From contig NZ_NFVA01000067.1 in the NCBI RefSeq assembly GCF_002264395.1, positions 1 to 37,539 of the forward strand: a stretch of 37,539 nt of DNA. The letters are read 5' to 3'. The position numbers and the translations under genes are program-made. Source of the stretch: Paenibacillus sp. VTT E-133291 (GTDB lineage: Bacteria > Bacillota > Bacilli > Paenibacillales > Paenibacillaceae). Shown in pieces: positions 15,780 to 24,006 of the stretch. Position 1 is the first letter of the stretch. Every line of letters starts with the position of its first letter. The notes below the pieces were generated by a model. The model saw only the letters and a program-made list of their open reading frames with translations, was not told where the DNA came from and did no database searches.

Positions 15780-17027
15780 ATGGAACAATTACGTAAGAGT
15801 GACCCGGCAGTACTGGAAGCGATGGAATTGGAACTGAAACGTCAGCGTGCCAACATTGAGCTTATTGCCTCAGAGAATATCGTTAGCGAAGCCGTAATGG
15901 AAGCTATGGGCTCGGTGCTTACGAACAAATATGCTGAAGGCTATCCAGGCAAACGTTATTATGGTGGTTGTGAAGATGTTGATATCGTTGAGAATCTGGC
16001 ACGCGATCGTGCAAAAGAATTGTTCGGTGCGGAGCATGTTAACGTACAACCGCATTCCGGAGCACAAGCGAATATGGCTGTTTATTTGGCGGCGCTCAAG
16101 CCGGGTGACACGGTTCTTGGTATGAACTTGGCACATGGCGGACATTTAACACATGGTAGTCCAGTCAATGCTTCCGGTTTGCTATATAACTTTGTTGCTT
16201 ATGGTGTGCAAGAAGATACTTTCCTTATTGATTACGACGAAGTGCGCAAAGCAGCGTTCAAACATCGTCCTAAAATGATTGTTGCTGGTGCGAGTGCGTA
16301 CCCGCGTATTATTGATTTCGAAAAACTTGGTGCTATCGCCAATGATGTCGGTGCTTTGTTTATGGTAGATATGGCCCATATCGCAGGTCTTGTTGCTGCT
16401 GGCCTTCACCCAAGCCCGGTTCCTCATGCTCATTTCGTTACAACTACTACACATAAGACTTTACGCGGCCCTCGCGGCGGTATGATTATGTGCAGACAGC
16501 CATGGGCCGCTGCTATCGATAAAGCCGTATTCCCTGGTTCCCAAGGCGGACCATTGATGCATGTGATTGCGTCAAAAGCAGTGGCGCTCGGCGAAGCTTT
16601 GCTTCCATCCTTTAAGACTTATGCTGAGGATGTAGTGAAAAATGCCAATGTTCTCGCGGAAACGCTAATCAGCGAAGGGATTAACATTGTATCCGGAGGC
16701 ACAGATAACCACCTGATGTTGCTGGATACGCGTAACCTGAACATTACCGGAAAAGATGCGGAAAAAGTACTAGATTCCATTGGAATCACTGTGAATAAAA
16801 ACGCAATTCCATTTGATCCTACAAGTCCTTTCGTAACAAGTGGTATTCGTATTGGTACACCTGCAGTTACTTCCCGTGGTATGGACGAGCAAGCAATGGT
16901 GGTTATTGGCCGTATTATTGCTAATGTTCTGAAGAATCCGAAGGATGAAGCGAAATTGGCTGAGGCAGCTCGTCAAGTTGCTGATTTGACGGACCAGTAC
17001 CCGCTTTATCCAGAACTGAAATACTAG
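15780..17027 (+). CDS. glyA: Serine hydroxymethyltransferase
   Basis: A pyridoxal-phosphate enzyme that interconverts serine and glycine while loading one-carbon units on tetrahydrofolate. The 415-residue protein has the PLP lysine at 226 in TTTTHKTLRGPRGG, the substrate region YAEGYPGKRYYGG near 51–63 and VDMAHIAGLVAAGLHPSP near 196–213. AGGGAGG precedes the ATG at ten bases. The gene ends in a strong terminator. The ZTP riboswitch 780 bases upstream probably controls it through ywlG read-through. A TTGACC-containing stretch in the 115-base gap could be an extra promoter but is weak. Confidence 0.97.
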   Translation: MEQLRKSDPAVLEAMELELKRQRANIELIASENIVSEAVMEAMGSVLTNKYAEGYPGKRYYGGCEDVDIVENLARDRAKELFGAEHVNVQPHSGAQANMAVYLAALKPGDTVLGMNLAHGGHLTHGSPVNASGLLYNFVAYGVQEDTFLIDYDEVRKAAFKHRPKMIVAGASAYPRIIDFEKLGAIANDVGALFMVDMAHIAGLVAAGLHPSPVPHAHFVTTTTHKTLRGPRGGMIMCRQPWAAAIDKAVFPGSQGGPLMHVIASKAVALGEALLPSFKTYAEDVVKNANVLAETLISEGINIVSGGTDNHLMLLDTRNLNITGKDAEKVLDSIGITVNKNAIPFDPTSPFVTSGIRIGTPAVTSRGMDEQAMVVIGRIIANVLKNPKDEAKLAEAARQVADLTDQYPLYPELKY

Positions 17028-17055
17028 TTCTTATTTGTATTAATGAATGAGTTCA

Positions 17056-17098
17056 CCTCCATCGAGTCCTGATTTTAGGGTTTGATGGAGGTTTTTTG
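17056..17098 (+). terminator. Rho-independent terminator after glyA
   Basis: CCTCCATC pairs with GATGGAGG, followed by six T. Confidence 0.92.
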
Positions 17099-17149
17099 TT
17101 GTTTATTGTTCACATAATTATATAGGGGAATGGATGGAAAACTGATGAA

Positions 17150-17186
17150 ATTGTTTATGAAAGTTCATGGAATTTTCATAAACAAT
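17150..17186. repeat. Perfect 12-base inverted repeat in the glyA–upp gap
   Basis: ATTGTTTATGAA and TTCATAAACAAT are separated by 13 bases. There is no T-run, so it is not a standard terminator; an operator or RNA hairpin is possible. The rest of this 420-base gap holds the glyA terminator, the candidate upp promoter and an AT-rich stretch in which I see nothing else firm. Confidence 0.6.
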
Positions 17187-17364
17187 AGTGAAAAGAGTGT
17201 GAATAGTATGAAAAACCAAAACTTGCACAACATAATCTAAGTTTTATAAGTGGAAGGTTGCGTATTTCAGCCAATCATTACCTTTCAGGTCAAGGATATA
17301 CAATAGGAAAGTATTCAATGTAAGTACAAGTGCCTTTCTAGGTGAAATGAAGCGAAGGGAATGC

Positions 17365-17370
17365 TATAAT
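17365..17370 (+). promoter_or_regulatory. -10 element for upp
   Basis: TATAAT lies about 80 bases before the upp start; no good -35 is visible. The leader holds an imperfect hairpin (AGAAGC/GCgCTTtCT) that may affect expression. Confidence 0.45.
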
Positions 17371-17450
17371 AGACAGGATTTAGCCACTGAGAAGCAAAAG
17401 CGCTTTCTGAGGTTATAGACAAGACTTACAATTACCGGAGGGACATTAAA

Positions 17451-18080
17451 ATGGGAAAATTGGTGATTTGCGATCATCCTTTAATTCAACACAAATTAAC
17501 ATTTATTCGCGATGTAAGAACAAACACAAAGGATTTTAGAGAGCATGTTGACGAAGTAGCCACATTGATGGCTTATGAGATTACACGTGATATTCCTCTA
17601 GAGACCATTACGGTACAAACGCCGGTCACTGAAACGGAAAGTAAAGTGATTTCGGGAAGAATGCTTGGGCTTATTCCTATTCTTCGTGCGGGTCTAGGGA
17701 TGCTTGAAGGCGTTCTAAAGCTTCTCCCTGCTGCTAAAGTAGGACATGTTGGCTTGTTCCGTGATCCGGAAACACTTCAACCGGTCGAGTATTACATCAA
17801 GCTTCCTACAGATGTACAGGAACGTGAGCTAATCGTAATTGATCCAATGCTAGCTACAGGGGGATCTGCGATTGCTGCGATTACCTCGTTGAAGAAGCGT
17901 GGTTGTACACAAATTAAAATGATGAACCTGATTGCAGCTCCAGAGGGTGTCGCTGCAGTTCAAGAAGCTCATCCAGATGTAGATATTTACGTAGCTGCGC
18001 TTGATGATCATTTAAATGAGCATGGATATATCGTTCCGGGACTTGGCGACGCTGGGGACCGTTTGTACGGAACTAAGTAA
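17451..18080 (+). CDS. upp: Uracil phosphoribosyltransferase
   Basis: Salvages uracil with PRPP to UMP. The 209-residue protein shows the PRPP-binding loop VIDPMLATGGSA at about 129–140, the ILRAGLGM stretch near 78–85, and the uracil-binding tail GYIVPGLGDAGDRLYGT. The length is exactly typical. ACCGGAGGGACATTAAA precedes the ATG with good spacing. The next gene (wecB) starts 60 bases later with no terminator between, so the two are probably co-transcribed. Confidence 0.97.
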   Translation: MGKLVICDHPLIQHKLTFIRDVRTNTKDFREHVDEVATLMAYEITRDIPLETITVQTPVTETESKVISGRMLGLIPILRAGLGMLEGVLKLLPAAKVGHVGLFRDPETLQPVEYYIKLPTDVQERELIVIDPMLATGGSAIAAITSLKKRGCTQIKMMNLIAAPEGVAAVQEAHPDVDIYVAALDDHLNEHGYIVPGLGDAGDRLYGTK

Positions 18081-18139
18081 ATAGTAATTCGTGATTAGGA
18101 TACGAAATTTTTGAATTTTTTGATGAGAGGGTAGGGGTT

Positions 18140-19300
18140 ATGTCCAAAATTAAAGTGATGACTATTTTCGGAGTGCGCCCCGAGGCGATCAAGATGGCTC
18201 CTCTAGTTCTTGAACTAGAGAAGCATCCTGAGCACATCGAATCCATTGTTTGTGTCACAGCACAGCATAGAGAACTGCTTGATCAAGTGTTAGAAGTGTT
18301 TAAAATCACTCCTGATTATGATTTGGATGTGATGAAGGACCGTCAGACACTGAACGAGATTACTATTCGTGTGCTTGAAGGTTTGGAGCCTGTGCTGAGA
18401 GAGGTTAAGCCTGATATCGTGCTGGTGCATGGGGATACATTAACGACGTTTCTAGCTAGTTATGCCTCTTTCCTGCAGCAAATTCAGATTGGGCACGTAG
18501 AAGCAGGTCTTCGGACATGGAACAAACTGTCTCCTTATCCTGAGGAAATGAACCGCCAACTAACAGGTGTTTTGGCCGATCTGCATTTCGCTCCAACAGA
18601 TTGGTCAGCTAGCAATTTGAAACACGAGAACAAAAAAGAATCAAGTATTTATATCACAGGCAACACCGTAACTGATGTGTTTCAATATACCGTACAGCCG
18701 GATTACCGGCATCCTGTTTTGGATTTTGCTTCAGGAAAAAGACTTATTTTGATGACTGCTCACCGCAGAGAATCGCAAGGTGAACCGCATCGTAATATCT
18801 TCCGAGCTGTCAAAAGAATCGCTGATGAATTCGAAGATGTAGCCATTGTTTATCCTGTGCATCCGAGTCCGGCAGTTAAGGAACCTGCACATGAAATTCT
18901 GGGTGGACATCCAAGAATTAAGCTGATTGATCCGCTGGATGTCGTGGATTTGCATAATTTTTATCCGCATACCCACTTGATATTGACCGATTCCGGCGGT
19001 TTACAAGAGGAAGCTCCTTCATACGGAGTTCCTGTACTTGTGCTTCGTGATACGACGGAGCGTCCTGAAGGGATAGACGCTGGAACGTTAGAGCTTGTGG
19101 GCACGGACGAGGAGAAGGTGTATGAACGGACACATGCTCTTTTGACTGATAATGAGCTCTATCAGTCGATGAGTCGGGCCGCCAACCCGTACGGAGATGG
19201 CAAAGCCTCCCAACGAATTGTCAATGCGATTTTGCACCATTTCGGTGTAAATAAGGAACGTCCTGAAGAGTTTCACAGAATGTTCACAAAAAATAAATAA
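18140..19300 (+). CDS. wecB: UDP-N-acetylglucosamine 2-epimerase (non-hydrolysing)
   Basis: Interconverts UDP-GlcNAc and UDP-ManNAc, the precursor of wall teichoic acid linkage units and other wall or capsule sugars. It is 386 residues with the GT-B-like epimerase fold. Motifs are FGVRPEAIKMAPL at the start, HVEAGLRTWNKLSPYPEEMNRQ in the middle, TAHRRES near residue 212, and the UDP-binding segment TDSGGLQEEAPSYGVPVLVLRDTTERPE near 285. It is known as mnaA in Bacillus. GAGAGGGTAGGGG lies upstream of the ATG. It sits between upp and the atp operon. Confidence 0.94.
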   Translation: MSKIKVMTIFGVRPEAIKMAPLVLELEKHPEHIESIVCVTAQHRELLDQVLEVFKITPDYDLDVMKDRQTLNEITIRVLEGLEPVLREVKPDIVLVHGDTLTTFLASYASFLQQIQIGHVEAGLRTWNKLSPYPEEMNRQLTGVLADLHFAPTDWSASNLKHENKKESSIYITGNTVTDVFQYTVQPDYRHPVLDFASGKRLILMTAHRRESQGEPHRNIFRAVKRIADEFEDVAIVYPVHPSPAVKEPAHEILGGHPRIKLIDPLDVVDLHNFYPHTHLILTDSGGLQEEAPSYGVPVLVLRDTTERPEGIDAGTLELVGTDEEKVYERTHALLTDNELYQSMSRAANPYGDGKASQRIVNAILHHFGVNKERPEEFHRMFTKNK

Positions 19301-19430
19301 TTTCATTTAAAGTAATATCTGATCTGATTAAAATCAACATACAGTCAAACTGTACGGTTTATATGGTTTTGGAACATTTTGCTGTGATTATTTTCATGTT
19401 TTCAAGGGTTTTTGGGCAATGTTCAATGAA

Positions 19431-19460
19431 TTGACAAAGACTCCAGAAATTCAGTAAAAT
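19431..19460 (+). promoter_or_regulatory. Main promoter of the ATP synthase operon
   Basis: TTGACA and TAAAAT are 18 bases apart, the best sigma-A match in this region. It lies just before atpZ and leaves only a very short leader. Confidence 0.7.
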
Positions 19461-19478
19461 TAGTTGGGATTGTAGCCC

Positions 19479-19712
19479 ATGAAAGAACAAAATAGCAGGG
19501 ACAGCTTGTTACAGACCGCGCTTATCATTGGAAGTGCAGGCACTATACTCGCCGCTTACATTGTTATTGGTTTTTTTGCGGCAAGGTGGCTGAAAGACTT
19601 AATGGAGGGTCCGAAATATTGGCTCGCTATTGGCACTATAACCGGAATGATTCTGGGAATTGTGAACGTCGTCCTGTTAATTAAAAAATTTTTGGGGGAG
19701 CAGAATGGATAA
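19479..19712 (+). CDS. atpZ: AtpZ/AtpI-type ATP synthase accessory protein
   Basis: A 77-residue protein with two membrane helices (about 14–34 and 45–68). It carries the AtpZ-family pattern: a glycine near the start of the first helix, a polar turn WLKDLMEGPKYW, then IGTITGMILGIVNV. In other bacteria this family is linked to Fo assembly or Mg2+/Ca2+ supply. It is the first gene of the atp operon and overlaps the next by eight bases, implying coupled translation. The ribosome binding site is weak. Confidence 0.8.
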   Translation: MKEQNSRDSLLQTALIIGSAGTILAAYIVIGFFAARWLKDLMEGPKYWLAIGTITGMILGIVNVVLLIKKFLGEQNG

Positions 19713-20082
19713 TATGACTCCCATGATCAATACCGTCACTAGAGTTACGCTCGTCCTTATGGCAGGACTCTTAATGGGCTGGGCGCTTCATCATGAGACC
19801 AGGGATATTACACTGGGCATGACTCTGGGTCTGGTGGCGGGATTGGTAAACTTTCGTTATCTGGCCGTCAAGGTTCGACGGGTAACGCAGTCGATTGCGA
19901 GCAACGAAGGGAATGCCTTCAGCCTCGGTTTTGTTACACGGATTAGCTTCGCAATTTTGGTCACCATGTTCGCGGTCAAGATTGAGCATTTCTCCCTGGT
20001 AGCAACTGTTTCGGGCGTGTTCATTCCTCAGCTTCTCGCCATTCCTGCGGGGATATATCTGAGTGTGAAGAACAAACTTTAA
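19705..20082 (+). CDS. atpI: ATP synthase subunit I (AtpI)
   Basis: A 125-residue membrane protein of the ATP-synt_I family with about four hydrophobic segments. The family assists assembly of the c-ring. Conserved features include the GLVAGLVNFRYLA segment near 40–55 and the RISFAILVTMFAVK helix. It overlaps atpZ by eight bases, and GGGGGAGCAG just upstream serves as ribosome binding site. AtpZ and AtpI together are usual at the head of Firmicute atp operons. Confidence 0.8.
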   Translation: MDNMTPMINTVTRVTLVLMAGLLMGWALHHETRDITLGMTLGLVAGLVNFRYLAVKVRRVTQSIASNEGNAFSLGFVTRISFAILVTMFAVKIEHFSLVATVSGVFIPQLLAIPAGIYLSVKNKL

Positions 20083-20111
20083 CCAGATTAAAGAGAAAGG
20101 GGGATGATACT

Positions 20112-20879
20112 ATGCATGAGATGCCGAAAATCTTTGTCGGGGGAATACCGATAGATATATCAGCCGTATTGATGCTTCTGATCAGTTGTACAGTAGTATT
20201 TGTACTGGTGATGCTTTCGGTTCGTAAGCTTTCGGTTGAGAATCCATCTAAGCTTCAGAATTTTATGGAATGGGTTGTAGAATTTGTTGAAGGTGTCATA
20301 AGCAGTGCCATGGACCTGAAGAAAGGAAAACCTTACATATCTTTGGGGCTAACATTGATTCTGTTTATCTTTGTTTCCAACCTTCTTGGATTGCCTTTCT
20401 CAGTTGTAACTGAAGCACATGGACCTGTAACCGTGTTTGGCCATGTGATTGAAGCAACCAAGAACTTGGCGCATGGTGATCATGTTGAGATCTTATGGTA
20501 CAAGTCGCCGACTGCTGACATTAATATCACTGCAGGATTGGCAATTATTGTGTTTATACTGATGAACTTCCTGGGCATCAAGCTCAACGGCAAGCATTAT
20601 TTCAAACACTATATTGAGCCGTTTCCAATCTTTTTGCCACTGAACATTATCGAGAACTTGGCAAAACCAGTAGCGCTGGCTATTCGTCTATTTGCTAACA
20701 TTTTTGCCGGAGAAGTACTGATTACAGTCATTTTGAAACTGGGCATTCTCAGTATTCCGTTCCTGGCTGTATGGCAAGGCTTCAGTATTTTCGTCGGGGC
20801 ACTACAGGCGTTTATCTTTACCATTCTGACGATGGTTTATATCGCACAGATGACGATTCACGAAGAAGAAGCACATTAA
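20112..20879 (+). CDS. atpB: ATP synthase subunit a
   Basis: The membrane stator of Fo that carries the two half-channels for protons. The 255-residue protein has about six membrane segments. The essential arginine is in LAIRLFANIFAGEVL near residue 197, which faces the c-ring glutamate. The N-terminal segment is short, as in other Gram-positive bacteria. AGAAAGGGGG precedes the ATG. It is followed by atpE after a 104-base gap. Confidence 0.96.
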   Translation: MHEMPKIFVGGIPIDISAVLMLLISCTVVFVLVMLSVRKLSVENPSKLQNFMEWVVEFVEGVISSAMDLKKGKPYISLGLTLILFIFVSNLLGLPFSVVTEAHGPVTVFGHVIEATKNLAHGDHVEILWYKSPTADINITAGLAIIVFILMNFLGIKLNGKHYFKHYIEPFPIFLPLNIIENLAKPVALAIRLFANIFAGEVLITVILKLGILSIPFLAVWQGFSIFVGALQAFIFTILTMVYIAQMTIHEEEAH

Positions 20880-20983
20880 TGAACTGCTGCGAAGAGAACG
20901 GCTATCGTCTGATTTTCTTTCGCGGGAGATATCTTATATCATTAAACACATTATGAACCGAAATTAAAGGAGGATATTTACAA

Positions 20984-21196
20984 ATGGAATTTTTAGCAGC
21001 AGCAATAGCGGTTGGATTGGGTGCACTTGGCGCAGGTCTTGGTAACGGTATGATCGTTAGTAGAACAGTTGAGTCTATCGCTCGTCAACCAGAAGCTCGT
21101 AACGCGCTTCAAACAACAATGTTTATCGGTGTAGGTATCGTCGAAGTTATTCCGCTCGCAGCAACAGTTATCGCATTCCTGATCATGTTTTCTTAA
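20984..21196 (+). CDS. atpE: ATP synthase subunit c
   Basis: The proteolipid of the rotating c-ring, 70 residues in two helices joined by the polar ARQPEA loop. The first helix has the glycine repeat GLGALGAGLGNG. The ion-binding carboxylate is Glu54 in GIVEVIPLA. The residue after it is Val, not the Ser/Thr of Na+-binding rings, so proton coupling is predicted. AAAGGAGG lies ten bases before the ATG, a strong site for a subunit needed in many copies. Confidence 0.96.
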   Translation: MEFLAAAIAVGLGALGAGLGNGMIVSRTVESIARQPEARNALQTTMFIGVGIVEVIPLAATVIAFLIMFS

Positions 21197-21197
21197 T

Positions 21198-21236
21198 AAA
21201 CCGTATTTACGGTTTGGCGGGGACGGCCGATGCCAT
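21198..21236 (+). other. Hairpins in the atpE–atpF gap
   Basis: AAACCG-TATTTA-CGGTTT style palindrome (21198–21215) is followed by a second GC-rich stem, GCGG…GGC/GCC…CCGC. No T-run follows, so read-through is expected. Such structures could protect or separate the atpE message, which must be translated more than its neighbours; this role is inference. Confidence 0.5.
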
Positions 21237-21293
21237 CCGCGCCTTACTTTTGTATACGTCCGCATGACGCGGTAACGGAAGGGAGTGACCTCA

Positions 21294-21782
21294 GTGGATA
21301 TTGTTTGGACAAACATCGTATTTTCAATTGTAGCCTTTGGGATTCTATATTTCTTGCTCAGTAAGTATGCGTTCAGCAAACTGTTCGCAGTTATGGAGAA
21401 GCGCCGTGAGCTGGTAATGCAGCAAATGGATGAAGCTGCGAAGACTAGAGAGCAAGCGGTCGCGTATGTGGAAGAGCAGAAGCAAGCGCTGAACAGTGCA
21501 CGCCAGGAAGCTCAACAGATTATTCAACAATCGCAAATTACTAGCAATCAACAGGTTGAACAAGCTTTGGCTCAAGCCAAAGTTGAAGCTGCACGTGTCA
21601 AAGAAGAGGCCGTGCGCGATATCGAGAACGAGAAGAATAAAGCAGTGGAAGAGTTGCGCAGCGAAATTGGAACGGCATCTGTTCGTATTGCTTCTAAACT
21701 TCTTAAAAAAGAAGTTAGTGCTAGCAGTGAGCAGGAGCAGCTTGTGAACCAATACCTCAATGAGGTAGGAGGCCGATCATGA
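21294..21782 (+). CDS. atpF: ATP synthase subunit b
   Basis: The peripheral stalk of the enzyme: one N-terminal membrane helix (about 5–25) and a long charged coiled coil. The GTG at 21294 is chosen because AAGGGAG ends eight bases before it, giving 162 residues beginning MDIVWTN. The upstream in-frame GTG at 21285 overlaps the ribosome binding site. The stop codon overlaps the ATG of atpH (ATGA), so translation is coupled. Confidence 0.93.
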   Translation: MDIVWTNIVFSIVAFGILYFLLSKYAFSKLFAVMEKRRELVMQQMDEAAKTREQAVAYVEEQKQALNSARQEAQQIIQQSQITSNQQVEQALAQAKVEAARVKEEAVRDIENEKNKAVEELRSEIGTASVRIASKLLKKEVSASSEQEQLVNQYLNEVGGRS

Positions 21783-22330
21783 GCCGCGATACGGTAGTTG
21801 CCAAGCGCTACGCTAAAGCATTGTACAGTGCAGCGGTAGAGAAGGGGATTACCCTTGAAGTAGAAGAAGAGCTCAAGGCAGTGGTCGAAGTATTACATTC
21901 TGACCAAGAGGTTAAGCGGTTTATTCTTGCACCGCGCATCTCGGAGTCCGACAAGCTGAAAGTGCTGCGCACAGCACTTCAAGATAAGATCTCTCCTATC
22001 GTGATGAACATTGTAGAACTGTTAGTAGAGCGAGGCAGAACCGATATTTTTGCCGAACTGCTGGATACGTATATCAAGATTGAAGGAGACGCTCTTGGCA
22101 TTGGTGATGCTAAGGTATACTCCGTTTATTCTTTAAGTGAAGAAGAACAAGCGGCTGTAGCTGCAGAATTCGGCCAGCTCGTAAACCGTAAAATCCGGGT
22201 TACGAATGTGGTGGATCCAAGCCTGCTGGGAGGACTGAAAGTTTATATCGGCGATACGCTATATGACGGCAGTCTGTCTAGTAAATTGGAACGTCTCGAG
22301 AAATCCTTTAATGATAAGCATAGAAGATAG
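21779..22330 (+). CDS. atpH: ATP synthase subunit delta
   Basis: Links F1 to the peripheral stalk. The 183-residue protein has the N-terminal helical domain, with VAKRYAKALY at 6–15, and the C-terminal GGLKVYIGDTLYDGSLSSKLERL motif. It starts in a four-base overlap with atpF, with GTAGGAGG a few bases upstream. The stop is 11 bases before the atpA start. Confidence 0.95.
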   Translation: MSRDTVVAKRYAKALYSAAVEKGITLEVEEELKAVVEVLHSDQEVKRFILAPRISESDKLKVLRTALQDKISPIVMNIVELLVERGRTDIFAELLDTYIKIEGDALGIGDAKVYSVYSLSEEEQAAVAAEFGQLVNRKIRVTNVVDPSLLGGLKVYIGDTLYDGSLSSKLERLEKSFNDKHRR

Positions 22331-22341
22331 GGGTGAGGATA

Positions 22342-23853
22342 TTGGGCATCAGACCTGAAGAGATCAGCACTTTGATCAAAAGTCAAATTGAGCAATATAA
22401 AGCCGATATCGAAGTTGCCGAAGTGGGCACCGTCATTCAAGTCGGAGACGGTATCGCTCGTGTCTACGGTCTGGAAAACGCAATGGCAGGCGAGTTGCTA
22501 GAGTTCTCCAACGGTGTAGTGGGCATGGCGCTCAATCTGGAAGAAAGCAACGTCGGTGTTGTTATTCTAGGTGAGTACAAGGAAATTCGTGAAGGCGATC
22601 AAGTAAAACGTACCGGACAAATCATGCAAGTCCCAGTGGGAGAGGCCCTTCTGGGTCGTGTTGTTAACGCACTCGGTATGCCGCTTGACGGTAAAGGCCC
22701 AATCCAAACGACGGAATTCCGTCCGGTTGAGAATAACGCTCCTGGTGTTATCGACCGTAAATCGGTTCATGAGCCAATGCAAACTGGCCTTAAAGCGATT
22801 GATGCGATGGTACCAATTGGTCGTGGACAACGCGAACTTATCATTGGTGACCGTCAAACAGGTAAGACTGCAATCGCAATCGATGCGATTATCAACCAAA
22901 AAGGCAACGGAATGAAATGTATTTATGTTGCCATTGGACAAAAACAATCAACAGTAGCACAGGTTGTAGAAACTCTCCGCCGTCATGGCGCGTTGGAATA
23001 TACAATCGTTGTAACTGCTTCGGCTTCCGAGCCATCCCCACTGTTGTACATTGCTCCATACGCAGGTTGCGCAATGGGCGAGTACTTTATGTACAAGGGC
23101 GAACACGTACTGATCATTTATGATGACCTTTCAAAACAAGCTTCGGCTTATCGCGAATTGTCCTTGCTGCTTCGTCGTCCACCGGGTCGTGAAGCGTTCC
23201 CTGGTGACGTGTTCTACTTGCACTCCCGTCTTTTGGAACGTGCGGCTAAGCTTAGTGATGAGCTTGGTGGTGGTTCATTAACCGCACTTCCGTTCATCGA
23301 AACACAAGCATCTGACGTATCGGCTTACATTCCTACGAACGTAATCTCGATTACAGATGGTCAAATCTTCCTTGAATCCGATCTGTTCTACTCTGGTCAG
23401 CGTCCGGCGATCAACGTCGGTATCTCCGTTTCCCGTGTAGGGGGCTCCGCTCAGATTAAAGCGATGAAGAAGGTAGCTGGCTCGCTCCGTTTGGATCTTG
23501 CCCAATATCGTGAACTGCAAGCTTTCTCACAGTTCGGGTCAGATCTTGATAAATCTACGCTTGCTCGTCTGAATCGCGGAGCACGTATGATGGAAGTTCT
23601 GAAACAAGGTGTAAATCAGCCGCTATCTGTTGAGCATCAAGTGCTTAGCTTGTACACAGCTGTAAAAGGATACTTGGATGATATTCCTGTTAAAGACGTA
23701 AAACGTTTTGAAAAGGAATTCCTTGCTTACATGGATAGCAGTGCTGCTGAAGTTGCTCAATCCATCAGAGATACCAAGGATTTGACAGCAGATAACGAAG
23801 CCGCTCTTAAAGCAGCAATTGATAAATTTAAAAGAGGCTTTGCTACTAGCTAA
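22342..23853 (+). CDS. atpA: ATP synthase subunit alpha
   Basis: A non-catalytic nucleotide-binding subunit of F1, 503 residues. The Walker A is GDRQTGKTA near 169–177 and the conserved SVSRVGGSAQ is near 370. The TTG at 22342 is chosen as start: it gives MGIRPEEISTLIK, matching the family N-terminus, with AGGGGTGA just upstream. The GTG at 22333 lies within that site. It is followed by a 150-base gap holding three tandem hairpin repeats before atpG. Confidence 0.96.
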   Translation: MGIRPEEISTLIKSQIEQYKADIEVAEVGTVIQVGDGIARVYGLENAMAGELLEFSNGVVGMALNLEESNVGVVILGEYKEIREGDQVKRTGQIMQVPVGEALLGRVVNALGMPLDGKGPIQTTEFRPVENNAPGVIDRKSVHEPMQTGLKAIDAMVPIGRGQRELIIGDRQTGKTAIAIDAIINQKGNGMKCIYVAIGQKQSTVAQVVETLRRHGALEYTIVVTASASEPSPLLYIAPYAGCAMGEYFMYKGEHVLIIYDDLSKQASAYRELSLLLRRPPGREAFPGDVFYLHSRLLERAAKLSDELGGGSLTALPFIETQASDVSAYIPTNVISITDGQIFLESDLFYSGQRPAINVGISVSRVGGSAQIKAMKKVAGSLRLDLAQYRELQAFSQFGSDLDKSTLARLNRGARMMEVLKQGVNQPLSVEHQVLSLYTAVKGYLDDIPVKDVKRFEKEFLAYMDSSAAEVAQSIRDTKDLTADNEAALKAAIDKFKRGFATS

Positions 23854-23874
23854 TATAGATCGTACCTAAACGAA

Positions 23875-23912
23875 TCTTACGAAGTGAGCTTTGGCTCTGC
23901 CGAAGCTCAGGC
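23875..23912 (+). repeat. Family-2 hairpin, unit A (atpA–atpG gap)
   Basis: GAGCTTTGGC-TCT-GCCGAAGCTC (23886–23908) preceded by TTACGAAGT. It is the first of three tandem units with related sequence. The stem has one G·T pair. Confidence 0.75.
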
Positions 23913-23917
23913 TATTA

Positions 23918-23954
23918 CTTATAAAGTTGGCTTTGAATTCGTCAAAGCCAAGAA
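23918..23954 (+). repeat. Family-2 hairpin, unit B (atpA–atpG gap)
   Basis: TTGGCTTTGA and TCAAAGCCAA form a perfect ten-base stem over an ATTCG loop (23927–23951). Relative to unit C, a base pair is changed on both sides, so the stem is kept. Confidence 0.8.
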
Positions 23955-23957
23955 GAT

Positions 23958-23999
23958 GCTTACGAAGTTAGCTTTGACTTCGTCAAAGCTTTAAGGTGG
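23958..23999 (+). repeat. Family-2 hairpin, unit C, abutting the atpG ribosome binding site
   Basis: GCTTACGAAGTT is followed by the stem AGCTTTGAC/GTCAAAGCT with a TTC loop (23970–23990). The ribosome binding site TTAAGGTGG starts directly after the stem. Confidence 0.8.
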
Positions 24000-24006
24000 T
24001 GAAATC

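Noticed and set aside
15577..15837. + strand open frame spanning the ywlG end and glyA start
   Set aside because: It overlaps both real genes in another frame and lacks a ribosome binding site.
17145..17240. 31-codon + strand frame in the glyA–upp gap
   Set aside because: The ribosome binding site is poor, and most of the frame is the inverted repeat; no evidence of a protein.
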